This document shows positions 1-6,981 of a stretch of DNA of 64,000 nucleotides, piece by piece. The position numbers and the translations under genes are program-made. Each line of letters starts with the position of its first letter. Position 1 is the first letter of the stretch. Below the pieces are notes generated by a model that was given only the letters and a program-made list of their open reading frames with translations, made no database searches and had not been told where the DNA came from. The stretch is taken from NCBI RefSeq assembly GCF_023740735.1, contig NZ_JAMRXH010000008.1, positions 248,001 through 312,000 of the forward strand, given 5' to 3'. This stretch comes from Nocardia sp. CDC159 (lineage in GTDB: Bacteria; Actinomycetota; Actinomycetes; Mycobacteriales; Mycobacteriaceae).

Positions 1-308
1 TTCGAGCCCTTGGCCGCGACGCGGTAACCGACGCCGAAGATTTCCATCTTCTTCTCGTAGCCCTGGGTCACGCCGGTGATCATGTTGGCGATCAGGGTCC
101 GGGTCAGGCCGTGCAGCGAGCGGTTCTGACGCTCGTCGTTCGGACGGATGACCTCGATCTGGCCGTCCTCGCCCTTGGCGACGGTGATCGGCTCGGCCAC
201 CACGTGCGACAGGGTGCCCTTGGAACCCTTGACCGACACGTTCTGGCCGTCGATGGTCACCTCGACGCCGGCGGGAACCGGGATCGGCTTCTTGCCGATA
301 CGCGACAT
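1..308 (-). CDS. rplF: 50S ribosomal protein L6 (5' part, cut by window edge)
   Basis: N-terminal part of ribosomal protein L6 of the large subunit. The translation begins MSRIGKKPIPVPAGVEVTI, the usual start of bacterial L6, and continues through the first L6 repeat until the window ends, so the C-terminus is missing. A strong Shine-Dalgarno (GGGAGG) lies a few bases before the ATG at 308. It follows rpsH by 14 bases in the standard spc order (S8 then L6), so the two are certainly co-transcribed, here from the promoter at 893-920 rather than directly from the rplN promoter. Confidence 0.97.
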   Translation of the reverse strand, partial: MSRIGKKPIPVPAGVEVTIDGQNVSVKGSKGTLSHVVAEPITVAKGEDGQIEVIRPNDERQNRSLHGLTRTLIANMITGVTQGYEKKMEIFGVGYRVAAKGS

Positions 309-322
309 TGTTCCTACCTCCC

Positions 323-721
323 TTACCAGACGTAGGCGAGGACTTCCCCGCCCACATTCTGCTGCTTGGCCTGACGGTCGGTGAGCAGGCCCTGCGACGT
401 GGAGATGATCGCCACGCCGAGGCCACCCAGCACCTTGGGCAGGTTGGTGGATTTCGCGTACACCCGCAGGCCGGGCTTGGACACCCGGCGCACACCGGCG
501 AGCGACCGCTCGCGGCTGGGCCCGTACTTCAGGTCGACGACCAGGGTCTTGCCGACCTGCGCGTCCTCGACGCGGTAGTCGGCGATGTAGCCCTCACGCT
601 TCAAGATCTCGGCAATGTTCACCTTGAGCTTGGAGTGCGGCGCCTTCACCTGATCGTGGTACGCCGAGTTGGCGTTGCGCAGACGGGTCAAGAAGTCTGC
701 AATCGGATCAGTCATGGTCAT
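323..721 (-). CDS. rpsH: 30S ribosomal protein S8
   Basis: S8, a primary 16S rRNA-binding protein of the small subunit. The protein is 132 residues, starting MTMTDPIADFLTRLRNAN and ending GGEVLAYVW, both diagnostic of actinobacterial S8. A longer reading from 757 adds 12 residues that S8 proteins do not have, so I take the ATG at 721. It is the first gene of the second half of a split spc operon: in most bacteria it directly follows rpsN, but here rpsN lies about 4.5 kb upstream and accessory genes fill the gap. Confidence 0.96.
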   Translation of the reverse strand: MTMTDPIADFLTRLRNANSAYHDQVKAPHSKLKVNIAEILKREGYIADYRVEDAQVGKTLVVDLKYGPSRERSLAGVRRVSKPGLRVYAKSTNLPKVLGGLGVAIISTSQGLLTDRQAKQQNVGGEVLAYVW

Positions 722-892
722 GGGTAGACCACTCACCTTTCTCGCCGCGGTTCCCATACAGCACCTGCGCGCTTTCGCACGCCGATGGTGGGCCTACAGC
801 AATTCGGCTGGTCCGGACGGCTTTGGCCGCCCGGTTGAGGTCGCGTCACCGAGGGTCGTGTGCGGACACAGAGCTCCCCAGGCAACCGGTTC

Positions 893-920
893 AGTGTAGA
901 GGGGGCCGTCAGCTGGGCAA
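893..920 (-). promoter_or_regulatory. Predicted promoter of rpsH-rplF
   Basis: On the minus strand TTGCCC (915-920) and TACACT (893-898) are separated by 16 bases, a good sigma-A-like arrangement. The -10 region and following leader (879-899) match, base for base over 21 positions, the equivalent region of the rplN promoter at 6818-6838. The match continues more loosely for about 20 further bases. This gives the rpsH half of the split operon its own ribosomal-type promoter. Prediction only; no transcript data. Confidence 0.6.
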
Positions 921-948
921 AATCCGGGGGGCATGGGGTTGGCCACAG

Positions 949-1110
949 TCACTCGGCCCGATGGGCGCGGTCGAGACCGTCGAGGATCAACCCGAGGCCG
1001 TAGTCGAATTCGTCGGCATAGGAGTAGCCCGGCCGGAGGGCGTGCTCGGTCACCATCTCGCGCAGATACGGTAACCCTTCGCGAGGCAGGTTCTCGACGA
1101 TGCCCAGAGG
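949..1110 (-). pseudogene. TetR-family regulator, C-terminal remnant
   Basis: One minus-strand frame reads LGIVENLPREGLPYLREM, then about 34 further residues ending GLILDGLDRAHRAE and a TGA at 949-951. This is a typical C-terminal ligand-domain end of actinobacterial TetR regulators. No start codon or DNA-binding domain is present in this frame. A neighbouring frame just upstream (about 1111-1170) still shows a TetR-like stretch (ESLRVVQNRHLW), which suggests a frameshift at about 1110 and loss of the N-terminal half. The remnant ends 29 bases from the rpsH promoter, so it may mark the junction where accessory DNA joined the ribosomal operon. Confidence 0.6.
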
Positions 1111-1412
1111 TGCCGATTCTGGACGACACGGAGCGACTCCGCTCGTTCGCGCATCGCGGCACGTATGGAGCGAGCATGTGGGCGATCCGATCCCGGCGTC
1201 GAATCGGACGCGGCGGGTGGATTATGCGTTGTCCATAGTGGAGGCGCTGCACAACGATGCGCTGGTACACAAGGCCCGGCCATCGTTGGCTGCCTAACGA
1301 CCTCGGCCCTGGGTCCTGCAATGGGAGTGAAACCGACGGATGACCCTTCGGCCTGACGGAGTCCGGTTTGCAATCGAGCGTCGTCGCCCCGAGCCCGGAC
1401 TACGATGACAGC
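1111..1412. other. Intergenic stretch with no supported gene
   Basis: Apart from possible decayed TetR sequence near 1111-1170, I see no convincing coding signal, repeat or RNA here. Open frames on both strands exist only because of the high GC content. The promoter of the Uma2 gene starting at 1413 should lie in its right-hand end, but I cannot point to a clear -10/-35 pair. Confidence 0.4.
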
Positions 1413-2066
1413 ATGTCGAGTCCAGCTATGGAGCGACCCGACCTCCCAGAACACATGACCTGGGAAGAGCTCGAAAATTTGCCTGAAGAGATCGCCGGGC
1501 AGATCGAGCTGTGGAACGGGCGGGTCGTCTGGGTCCGCCGTGGACCGGCCGAGCATCAGGAATTCACCAACCTGATGTGGAGCGGGCTGCGGAGATGCGC
1601 CCGCGACGAGATGGCGCGCCAACCGGAGCAATGCTGGCGCGTTCATACGGAAACGAATGTCTTTCTTGCCCAATCGGGAAAGAACGACTTCGTGACGCCG
1701 GATTTCCTGATCCACCGCTGCCTTCCGCAGCCATACCAGGACGTTCGCGCGGACGACGTCCTCCTGGTCGGTGAAGTGCTGTCACCAACGAACACCCAAA
1801 CCGACATCGACGACAAGAAAGCGCGTTACGCCGCGGTAGGTATCCCCTGGTACTGGGAAGTGACTTTGGAACGCACGAGAAGCGCGATCGCCATGGTTCG
1901 CGCCTACGCGCTGGAGACCGACCACGGCAAGCTTCCACCCGGCGTACATCCCCTCTACCCCGCTAACTACCTACTGACCGGCAAGTGGACCCCGAAGGAC
2001 TCCGACGGCATCGTGGCCGCTCTTCCATTCCCCATCCGCATCCCGTGGTCCGAGCTCGAATTCTGA
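1413..2066 (+). CDS. Uma2-family (DUF820) endonuclease-like protein
   Basis: Uma2 proteins have a PD-(D/E)XK nuclease fold. They are abundant in actinobacteria and cyanobacteria, and their role is not settled. The 217-residue product shows the family pattern: an N-terminal MTWEELENLPEE segment, then VTPDFLIHR and LLVGEVLSPTN, the acidic core of the fold, followed by DDKKARYAAVGIPWYWEV, the conserved K-x-x-x-Y and aromatic strand. I chose the ATG at 1413 (MSSPAMERP) over one 45 bases upstream because the family starts near this point; the ribosome site is weak in both cases. It sits alone, divergent from the ribosomal genes, inside the split spc operon. A second Uma2 gene lies at 9079. Confidence 0.8.
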   Translation: MSSPAMERPDLPEHMTWEELENLPEEIAGQIELWNGRVVWVRRGPAEHQEFTNLMWSGLRRCARDEMARQPEQCWRVHTETNVFLAQSGKNDFVTPDFLIHRCLPQPYQDVRADDVLLVGEVLSPTNTQTDIDDKKARYAAVGIPWYWEVTLERTRSAIAMVRAYALETDHGKLPPGVHPLYPANYLLTGKWTPKDSDGIVAALPFPIRIPWSELEF

Positions 2067-2307
2067 CGTTTCCATGCCGACGCCGCCGAACCAACATCAG
2101 TCGCCGCTGGACCAAAGATAGCCTTGGAGAAGGAGCGCTTGTTCGGCGGCGGTTTGAAGGGCGACGATCATTTCGCTTTGGCTGTCGCCCTTCGGCGACA
2201 TACCTCTGAAATCAATTCCACCTCTTTGTGGTTCATATTCTGAACTACCACCGAGATACCCAACATCCTCCCGGCCACGGATCCGCGGTGAGCAATACAA
2301 CGGTGTA

Positions 2308-2970
2308 TCAGAGAATTTTGACCTGGACCTGCGCGCCGTGCTCATGGAACCACAGTTCCAACTGCGGTCCGTCTATGACGTGGGGTTCCTGCTCCCCGAT
2401 ATCTACCGGCCCGAGAATGGTGCCGGTCATGTCCTGTACTAGAGCTCCCCCGAGACGAGCCTGCGTGAACCCAGCTCCATCGACGGCGCATCCACGCATA
2501 TCGGCGCCACGAAGATCCGAGCCGGAAAAGAGTGCGTGCTGGAGTCGGGCACCACTGAAGTCCGCATCCTGCAAGTTGGCCGCATCGAGCTCGGCTCTTT
2601 GGATATCGGCATTTCTGAGCACAGCCCGAGCGGCATTGCACCCGCGCCCCTGCACCTTTCGTAGGTCGGCCTCGGTAAGATCCGCCGCTTCCAGGTTGGC
2701 ATCCGACAACCACGCCGTATACAGATCAGCATTCACCAGGCGCACTCCGCTCAGGTTCGCCTCGCTGAGTTCGGCTCCGAGAAGATCCAAACCGGTGAGG
2801 TCTGCGCCCCGGAAGTCGAGTGCCCAGCCGTTGAGAAGCGACGAGGTCGTCCGTTCCGCGGACGGATCGAGCGGAAGAGTCGCGAAATACGCCTCCAGAG
2901 CCTCTCGCGCACGGGCATCGTCCGGCCAACGTCGTACCGCATCCTGCGTGCGGCCGTAGGTCGTGGTCAT
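2308..2970 (-). CDS. Pentapeptide-repeat protein, possible immunity partner of the upstream toxin
   Basis: About 220 residues. From about residue 50 to 165 the protein is made of A(D/N)LXX pentapeptides (for example ADLTG, ANLSG, ADLYT, ANLEA, ADLTE), which fold as a right-handed quadrilateral beta-helix. The last 45 residues are a non-repeat cap. The ATG at 2970 overlaps the TGA of the upstream WXG100 toxin-like gene (ATGA), so the two are translationally coupled. I prefer it over an upstream start at 2997 for that reason. Position directly downstream of a polymorphic-toxin-like gene is where an immunity protein is normally found, but pentapeptide proteins have many roles. The immunity function is inference. 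Confidence 0.75.
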   Translation of the reverse strand: MTTTYGRTQDAVRRWPDDARAREALEAYFATLPLDPSAERTTSSLLNGWALDFRGADLTGLDLLGAELSEANLSGVRLVNADLYTAWLSDANLEAADLTEADLRKVQGRGCNAARAVLRNADIQRAELDAANLQDADFSGARLQHALFSGSDLRGADMRGCAVDGAGFTQARLGGALVQDMTGTILGPVDIGEQEPHVIDGPQLELWFHEHGAQVQVKIL

Positions 2971-4460
2971 CGTCCCCAGATTACCTTTCCCTGCCAATGC
3001 GGATTTTTGGCGACGAGCCCCTCGAGTAGAGCACGGCGGGCGGCCGACATGCCGTCCGGATCCACGAGGACGTTCTCACCACTCGCCAGATCCTTGTTGA
3101 CCATATCCATGAACTCTTGTTCGGTCTGCGGGTTCGGGATCGGGGTCCCGGCGCCCGGGCGATAGCTGGGGCGAGCGTCCGGCGAACTTTTCACGTCCAC
3201 ACGGTTGCCGTCCTTGTCGACGAAGTCACCGGTGTCCTCGCCGTTGGGCCCCGGCTGCGCTCGCTGAATCGGTCCTTGCAGCAATCCGTCGTGCTCGGCC
3301 TGGAGAGCAACCTCGGCCTCTCGCCTCGATTGCGGCGAGACGGCGCCGTTCTTGGCCGGATCCTTCGCCAATTCCTCGACACGCCGCTGGTATTCCTCGG
3401 TCCCCGGGGTGTTGGCGGCATTGGCGGGGCCGGTGCCGGAGTCGTCGTCGATCAGCGCTTTCATCGCGATGATCGCGGCCAGATTGGTGACGGCCTTGTC
3501 CAAGTCGATCGTGGGCACGGCGTGGAAGGCATCGGCCACGCCGACCGCACCGGCGGCGAGGCTGGTGAGGCCGATGACCTTGACCATCCGGCTGGCGCGG
3601 TAGGAGGCCTGGATGGCGTTGATGGTGAGCAGGATGTCGGCGTCGATGGCGGCGGCCGCGGCGACGGCGGAGGTGCCGAGGCTGAACAGGGCCAGGGCGC
3701 CACCGGCTATCGCGGTGAGGGCGATGGTCAGTTCGAGGGTGTTGATGGCGTTGCTGGTTTCGTTGCCGAGGGCGATGGTCGCCTCGTGGTAGTCCCGCAC
3801 GGGGGCGGCCATGTGCTGGCTCGCGGTGGCGACGGTGTCGGCGCTGGTTTTCAGGGTGGTGAAATGGCCTTGGATCAGTTGCCTGTTGGTGGCGTCGTCC
3901 ATGCCGTCGAACAGTGCCGAAATGGTGGCGATGCGGGCGGGGGCGCCGGTGACGGTCGCGTGGTTGGCGAAGGTGTTCCAGGTGGTGTGCGCCTTTTCCA
4001 GCTTGCCCGCGTGGCCGTTCGGAAGCTTGCCGAAGGCGGAGAGGACCTTCGCGATGAGTTTGTCGAGGAACTCCTTGATACCGCCGTGATCGGTGAATCC
4101 GATTCCGTTGTCGGCGACCGAAGTTGGGATAGCGACCCGGTACTCGCCGACCTGGCTCACACTCGGCCGCGGCGGTGCGGGGTTGCTCTTGTTGGCCGTG
4201 CCGTAGTTATAGCCCATGGCGTACAGCACGGAACCGTAATTGGTCAGGGCGTTGGCCAGGCTCGAGCAGACCTGCATGGTCTGCTGCGCGGCCTTGTCGT
4301 AGGCCTCGCCCCATTGCTTACAGCCCGGGGCGTCACCGGCCATGCCCGCGCATTCGCCCTTGACCGCGTCGTGTACGGGTTTGTCCGCGCGGCGGAGCTC
4401 GTCGGCCAGGTCATGGCATTTCTTGGCGGCGTCGTAGTAGACCTGCCAGTCGACGATCAC
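2967..4460 (-). CDS. WXG100/ESX-type polymorphic toxin with C-terminal nuclease-like domain
   Basis: 497 residues, starting at a GTG (4460) that overlaps the stop of the preceding WXG100 gene. The N-terminal 100 or so residues are helical and resemble ESX substrates. Residues of about 240-310 are strongly hydrophobic and alanine-rich. A proline/charge-rich linker follows. The last 90 residues (about 410-497) look like a separate toxin tip: DFVDKDGNRVDVKSS, then VLVDPDGMSAARRALLEGL and a WQGKVIWGR end. The D...DVK arrangement recalls the catalytic core of contact-dependent tRNase/DNase tips of the PD-(D/E)XK type (family knowledge; not proven here). The gene order WXG100, WXG100, long protein, small protein with 4-base overlaps is a typical type VII-secreted toxin operon. 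Confidence 0.7.
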   Translation of the reverse strand: MIVDWQVYYDAAKKCHDLADELRRADKPVHDAVKGECAGMAGDAPGCKQWGEAYDKAAQQTMQVCSSLANALTNYGSVLYAMGYNYGTANKSNPAPPRPSVSQVGEYRVAIPTSVADNGIGFTDHGGIKEFLDKLIAKVLSAFGKLPNGHAGKLEKAHTTWNTFANHATVTGAPARIATISALFDGMDDATNRQLIQGHFTTLKTSADTVATASQHMAAPVRDYHEATIALGNETSNAINTLELTIALTAIAGGALALFSLGTSAVAAAAAIDADILLTINAIQASYRASRMVKVIGLTSLAAGAVGVADAFHAVPTIDLDKAVTNLAAIIAMKALIDDDSGTGPANAANTPGTEEYQRRVEELAKDPAKNGAVSPQSRREAEVALQAEHDGLLQGPIQRAQPGPNGEDTGDFVDKDGNRVDVKSSPDARPSYRPGAGTPIPNPQTEQEFMDMVNKDLASGENVLVDPDGMSAARRALLEGLVAKNPHWQGKVIWGR

Positions 4461-4762
4461 GGCTGTCCCGATTGGAGCATGCGTCGATTGATGTCGATGG
4501 CCTGGGTGTAGCGGCCGTGTGCCTTGTGCGCGGCATCGCTCATCGCGGCGACGCCCTCGGCGAATTCTCGGGCCGCGGCCAGCCACTGCGCATGGGTCTG
4601 GGCGTACGCGGCGGCGGCCGCCGATTCCCAGCTGCCGTTCCGCAATGCGTTGACTCGGCGGTCGAGTTCCTCCAGATGGTCGTGCAGAAAGCCCGCCAGC
4701 CCGTTGAGGCGGGACACGATCTGGTCGAGCCGATCCAGGTCGACGGCGAATTGTGAGCTCAC
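4457..4762 (-). CDS. WXG100-family protein (ESX substrate-like), variant WES motif
   Basis: 101 residues, the standard size of WXG100 proteins, which form helical hairpins and are exported by type VII secretion, often as partners of a larger toxin. Two helices flank a turn carrying Trp-Glu-Ser near residues 45-47, where the family normally has Trp-x-Gly, so the Gly is replaced. It starts at GTG 4762, overlapping the stop of the preceding WXG100 gene by four bases, and its own stop overlaps the GTG of the toxin gene. It probably pairs with the protein at 4759-5097. Confidence 0.75.
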   Translation of the reverse strand: MSSQFAVDLDRLDQIVSRLNGLAGFLHDHLEELDRRVNALRNGSWESAAAAAYAQTHAQWLAAAREFAEGVAAMSDAAHKAHGRYTQAIDINRRMLQSGQP

Positions 4763-5097
4763 GACGGCAGATTCAGGCTCGAGAAACCTGCGGCATTGTC
4801 CGCGTCGGTGCTGCGGTAATTGGCGGCGGTGATGCCGAGTTTCTCCGCGAGACCGGTCAGCGCCTGCATCAGCTGGGTGCCGCCGTCGCGGGTCTCGTCC
4901 CAGCCGGTTCTGAACTCCTCGGCCGCATCACCGGTCCACTCCGAGGTGAGCAGGGTGTCGACCTCACGGGCAGCGGAGTCGAGAGCCTGCCTCATCGTGT
5001 CGGCGATCTCGTAGACGTACCGGCCGACCGCCTGCACGTCCTCGGGTACGACGGACAGATTCGCTTCCGACCCGGATGGTCCCCCGCCTGCGCTCAT
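4759..5097 (-). CDS. WXG100-family protein (ESX substrate-like)
   Basis: 112 residues starting MSAGGGPSG. It contains the canonical W-T-G turn (EWTGDAAEEF) between two predicted helices and a C-terminal ANYRSTDADNA segment common in WXG100 proteins. I chose the ATG at 5097; upstream residues in the same frame (to 5193) run into the palindrome region and are unlikely to be translated. It is the first gene of the four-gene toxin operon. Short inverted repeats at 5115-5130 and 5142-5156 lie in the leader between it and the terminator-like palindrome at 5165-5198. Confidence 0.78.
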   Translation of the reverse strand: MSAGGGPSGSEANLSVVPEDVQAVGRYVYEIADTMRQALDSAAREVDTLLTSEWTGDAAEEFRTGWDETRDGGTQLMQALTGLAEKLGITAANYRSTDADNAAGFSSLNLPS

Positions 5098-5141
5098 GCC
5101 ATCGACGGTAACGGCACCCCGTGTGGGGTGTCCATTCGTTC

Positions 5142-5156
5142 CTCGGACGGTCCGAG
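5142..5156. promoter_or_regulatory. Perfect inverted repeat upstream of the WXG100 toxin operon
   Basis: CTCGGAC-G-GTCCGAG is a perfect 7-bp dyad with a one-base centre, about 45 bases upstream of the first WXG100 start codon. A second dyad, CACCCC-GTGT-GGGGTG, lies at 5115-5130. Either could be an operator or a small RNA hairpin. No regulator gene survives next to them except the TetR remnant at 949-1110. Confidence 0.35.
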
Positions 5157-5164
5157 ATACACGA

Positions 5165-5198
5165 ATGCGGTGGTTCGTCGATCGACGAACCACCGCAT
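5165..5198 (-). terminator. 34-bp perfect palindrome after rpsN, likely terminator
   Basis: A perfect palindrome with arms of 17 bases (start ATGCGGTGGTTCGTCG, centre AT) begins 25 bases beyond the rpsN stop in the direction of transcription. The hairpin is very stable but is not followed by a run of T, as is common for actinobacterial terminators. It would end the rplN-rplX-rplE-rpsN transcript before the inserted genes. A protein-binding dyad is the alternative. Confidence 0.65.
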
Positions 5199-5222
5199 CG
5201 AATTCGGCCGAGGCCGAGAGAC

Positions 5223-5408
5223 TTACCAGCTAGCCTTGTGCACGCCCGGCAGCTCGCCGCGGTGCGCCATCTCACGCAGGCACACGCGGCACAGGCCGAA
5301 CTTGCGGTAGACCGCGTGGGGGCGGCCGCAGCGCTGGCAGCGGGTGTAGGCGCGAACCGCGAACTTCGGCTTCGCGTTGGCCTTGTTGATCAGAGCCTTC
5401 TTAGCCAT
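5223..5408 (-). CDS. rpsN: 30S ribosomal protein S14, zinc-binding type Z
   Basis: 61 residues (MAKKALINKANAKPKF start), the short S14 form. Four cysteines, C24-x2-C27 and C40-x2-C43, form the zinc ribbon that distinguishes it from the zinc-free paralogue used under zinc limitation in actinobacteria. ATG at 5408, two bases after the rplE stop. It is the last gene of this half of the spc operon; in the standard order rpsH would follow at once. Confidence 0.97.
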   Translation of the reverse strand: MAKKALINKANAKPKFAVRAYTRCQRCGRPHAVYRKFGLCRVCLREMAHRGELPGVHKASW

Positions 5409-5410
5409 GC

Positions 5411-5974
5411 TCAGTTCTCCTTGAACGGGAAGCCGAGGTGACGGAGCAGGGCGCGGCCCTCTTCGTCGTTGGTCGCCGTGGTCACGACGGTGATGTCCAT
5501 ACCGCGCGGACGGTCGATCTTGTCCACGTCGATCTCGTGGAACATCGACTGCTCGGACAGGCCGAACGTGTAGTTGCCGTTGCCGTCGAACTGCTTCGGC
5601 GACAGGCCGCGGAAGTCGCGGATACGCGGGAGGGCGATGGACACCAGGCGGTCCAGGAACTCCCACATGCGGTCGCCGCGCAGGGTGACGCGGGCGCCGA
5701 TCGGCATGCCCTCACGCAGCTTGAACTGCGCGATGGACTTGCGGGCCTTGCGGATCTCCGGCTTCTGGCCGGTGATCAGGGCCAGGTCGGCCACGGCGCC
5801 GTTGATCAGCTTGGCGTCGCGGGCGGCGTCGCCGACACCCATGTTCACGACGACCTTCACCACGCCCGGGATCTGCATCACGTTGGCGTAGTTGAATTCG
5901 GAGTTCAGCGCGTCCTTGATTTCCTCGCGGTAGCGCAGCTTCAGCCGGGGCTGGATCTTCTCGGTGGTGGTCAT
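5411..5974 (-). CDS. rplE: 50S ribosomal protein L5
   Basis: 187 residues, full length. L5 binds 5S rRNA in the central protuberance. Recognisable segments are VVNMGVGDAARDAKLINGA, ALITGQKPEIRKARKSIA and FGLSEQSMFHEIDVD. The ATG at 5974 shares one base with the rplX stop codon, which implies translational coupling. The gene lies in the standard order between L24 and S14. Confidence 0.97.
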   Translation of the reverse strand: MTTTEKIQPRLKLRYREEIKDALNSEFNYANVMQIPGVVKVVVNMGVGDAARDAKLINGAVADLALITGQKPEIRKARKSIAQFKLREGMPIGARVTLRGDRMWEFLDRLVSIALPRIRDFRGLSPKQFDGNGNYTFGLSEQSMFHEIDVDKIDRPRGMDITVVTTATNDEEGRALLRHLGFPFKEN

Positions 5975-6288
5975 CAGATGTCCTTCCCGTTACGACGGGA
6001 GATACGCACCCGCTTGCCGTTCTCGTCGGTGCGGTAACCCACGCGGGTCGGCTTGCCGTCGGAGTCGACAACCATCACGTTCGAGACGTGGATGGGCGCC
6101 TCCTGGGTCACGATGCCGCCCGAGCTGGCGCCGCGCTGATTCGCGGAGTTCGCGACGTGCTTCTTGATCCGGTTCACGCCCTCGACCAGGACCTTCTCGG
6201 TCTTCGGGTAGGCCTGGATGACCTTGCCCTTGGCACCCTTGTCCTTGCCCGAGACGACGATCACGGTGTCGCCCTTGTGCACCTTCAT
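5974..6288 (-). CDS. rplX: 50S ribosomal protein L24
   Basis: 104 residues. It carries the KOW motif near the N-terminus (KVHKGDTVIVVSGKDKGAKG) typical of L24, an assembly initiator of the large subunit. It starts at ATG 6288, two bases after the rplN stop, and overlaps rplE by one base. The order is that of the spc operon. Confidence 0.97.
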   Translation of the reverse strand: MKVHKGDTVIVVSGKDKGAKGKVIQAYPKTEKVLVEGVNRIKKHVANSANQRGASSGGIVTQEAPIHVSNVMVVDSDGKPTRVGYRTDENGKRVRISRRNGKDI

Positions 6289-6289
6289 G

Positions 6290-6658
6290 TCAGAGCACCT
6301 CCGGGGCCAGCGAAACGATCTTCATGAAACGCTTGTCACGCAGCTCACGGCCGACGGGGCCGAAGATGCGGGTGCCACGCGGATCGTTGTCCGCCTTGAT
6401 CAGCACCGCGGCGTTCTCGTCGAAACGGATGTAGCTGCCATCCGGACGGCGGCGCTCCTTGGTGGTGCGCACGACGACGGCCTTGACGACATCGCCCTTC
6501 TTGACGTTGCCGCCGGGGATGGCGTCCTTCACGGTGGCGACGATCACGTCGCCGATGCCGGCATAGCGACGCGACGAACCGCCGAGCACGCGGATGCACA
6601 GGATTTCCTTGGCACCCGTGTTGTCGGCGACGCGCAGTCGCGACTCCTGCTGAATCAC
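6290..6658 (-). CDS. rplN: 50S ribosomal protein L14
   Basis: 122 residues. The true start is the GTG at 6658 (reading V/M-IQQESRLRVADNTGAKEI), preceded by a strong GGAGGAGAG ribosome site. Longer readings upstream have no similarity to L14. Conserved segments are LRVADNTGAKEILCIRVLGG and DENAAVLI. It is the first gene of this spc-type transcription unit; the promoter is predicted at 6832-6860, giving a leader of about 170 bases. Confidence 0.97.
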   Translation of the reverse strand: MIQQESRLRVADNTGAKEILCIRVLGGSSRRYAGIGDVIVATVKDAIPGGNVKKGDVVKAVVVRTTKERRRPDGSYIRFDENAAVLIKADNDPRGTRIFGPVGRELRDKRFMKIVSLAPEVL

Positions 6659-6981
6659 TTCAGCTCTCCTCCTGGACCTGGACGATATGCACGCCGGATT
6701 ACCGACCCGACGGGCATGGTCAGTTGCCCTCCGAACGCGCGCCTGCCAGCGGTTTCGCCTGATCGAAGAGATCAACCACTGGGGGTTCACGGCCTGAGTG
6801 CGGGCACAGTTGTGCCGCAGGCAACCGGTTCAGTGTAGCGAAGGCGCAGGTGGTACCCAAATCCGGCCGGACATGCCCGGAAGACGGCGCGGGGCAAATT
6901 CAGCCGTTCCTCAGCCGCTTGCACTAGCCTCCTCCTCACAACAAGGCCGAACAAGATCACCAAGTCGGGAAGAGGTTGTCT
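6659..6981. other. Divergent intergenic region between rplN and the M13 protease gene
   Basis: This 323-base region holds the rplN leader (6659-6830) and its predicted promoter (6832-6860). The protease promoter should also lie here. I see no gene. A 21-base block at 6818-6838 is repeated exactly at 879-899 upstream of rpsH. Confidence 0.5.
6832..6860 (-). promoter_or_regulatory. Predicted promoter of the rplN-rplX-rplE-rpsN operon
   Basis: Minus strand TTGGGT (6855-6860), 17-base spacer, TACACT (6832-6837). The -10 and the following leader GAACCGGTTGCCTG are shared exactly with the predicted rpsH promoter at 893-920, while the spacer and -35 differ. Such conservation of the first transcribed bases suggests a common initiation or leader-based control of ribosomal protein genes (inference). 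Confidence 0.6.

Noticed and set aside
2233..2305. AT-richer stretch beyond the pentapeptide gene as an attachment site
   Set aside because: No repeat of it is found at the other side of the island and no integrase gene is present.
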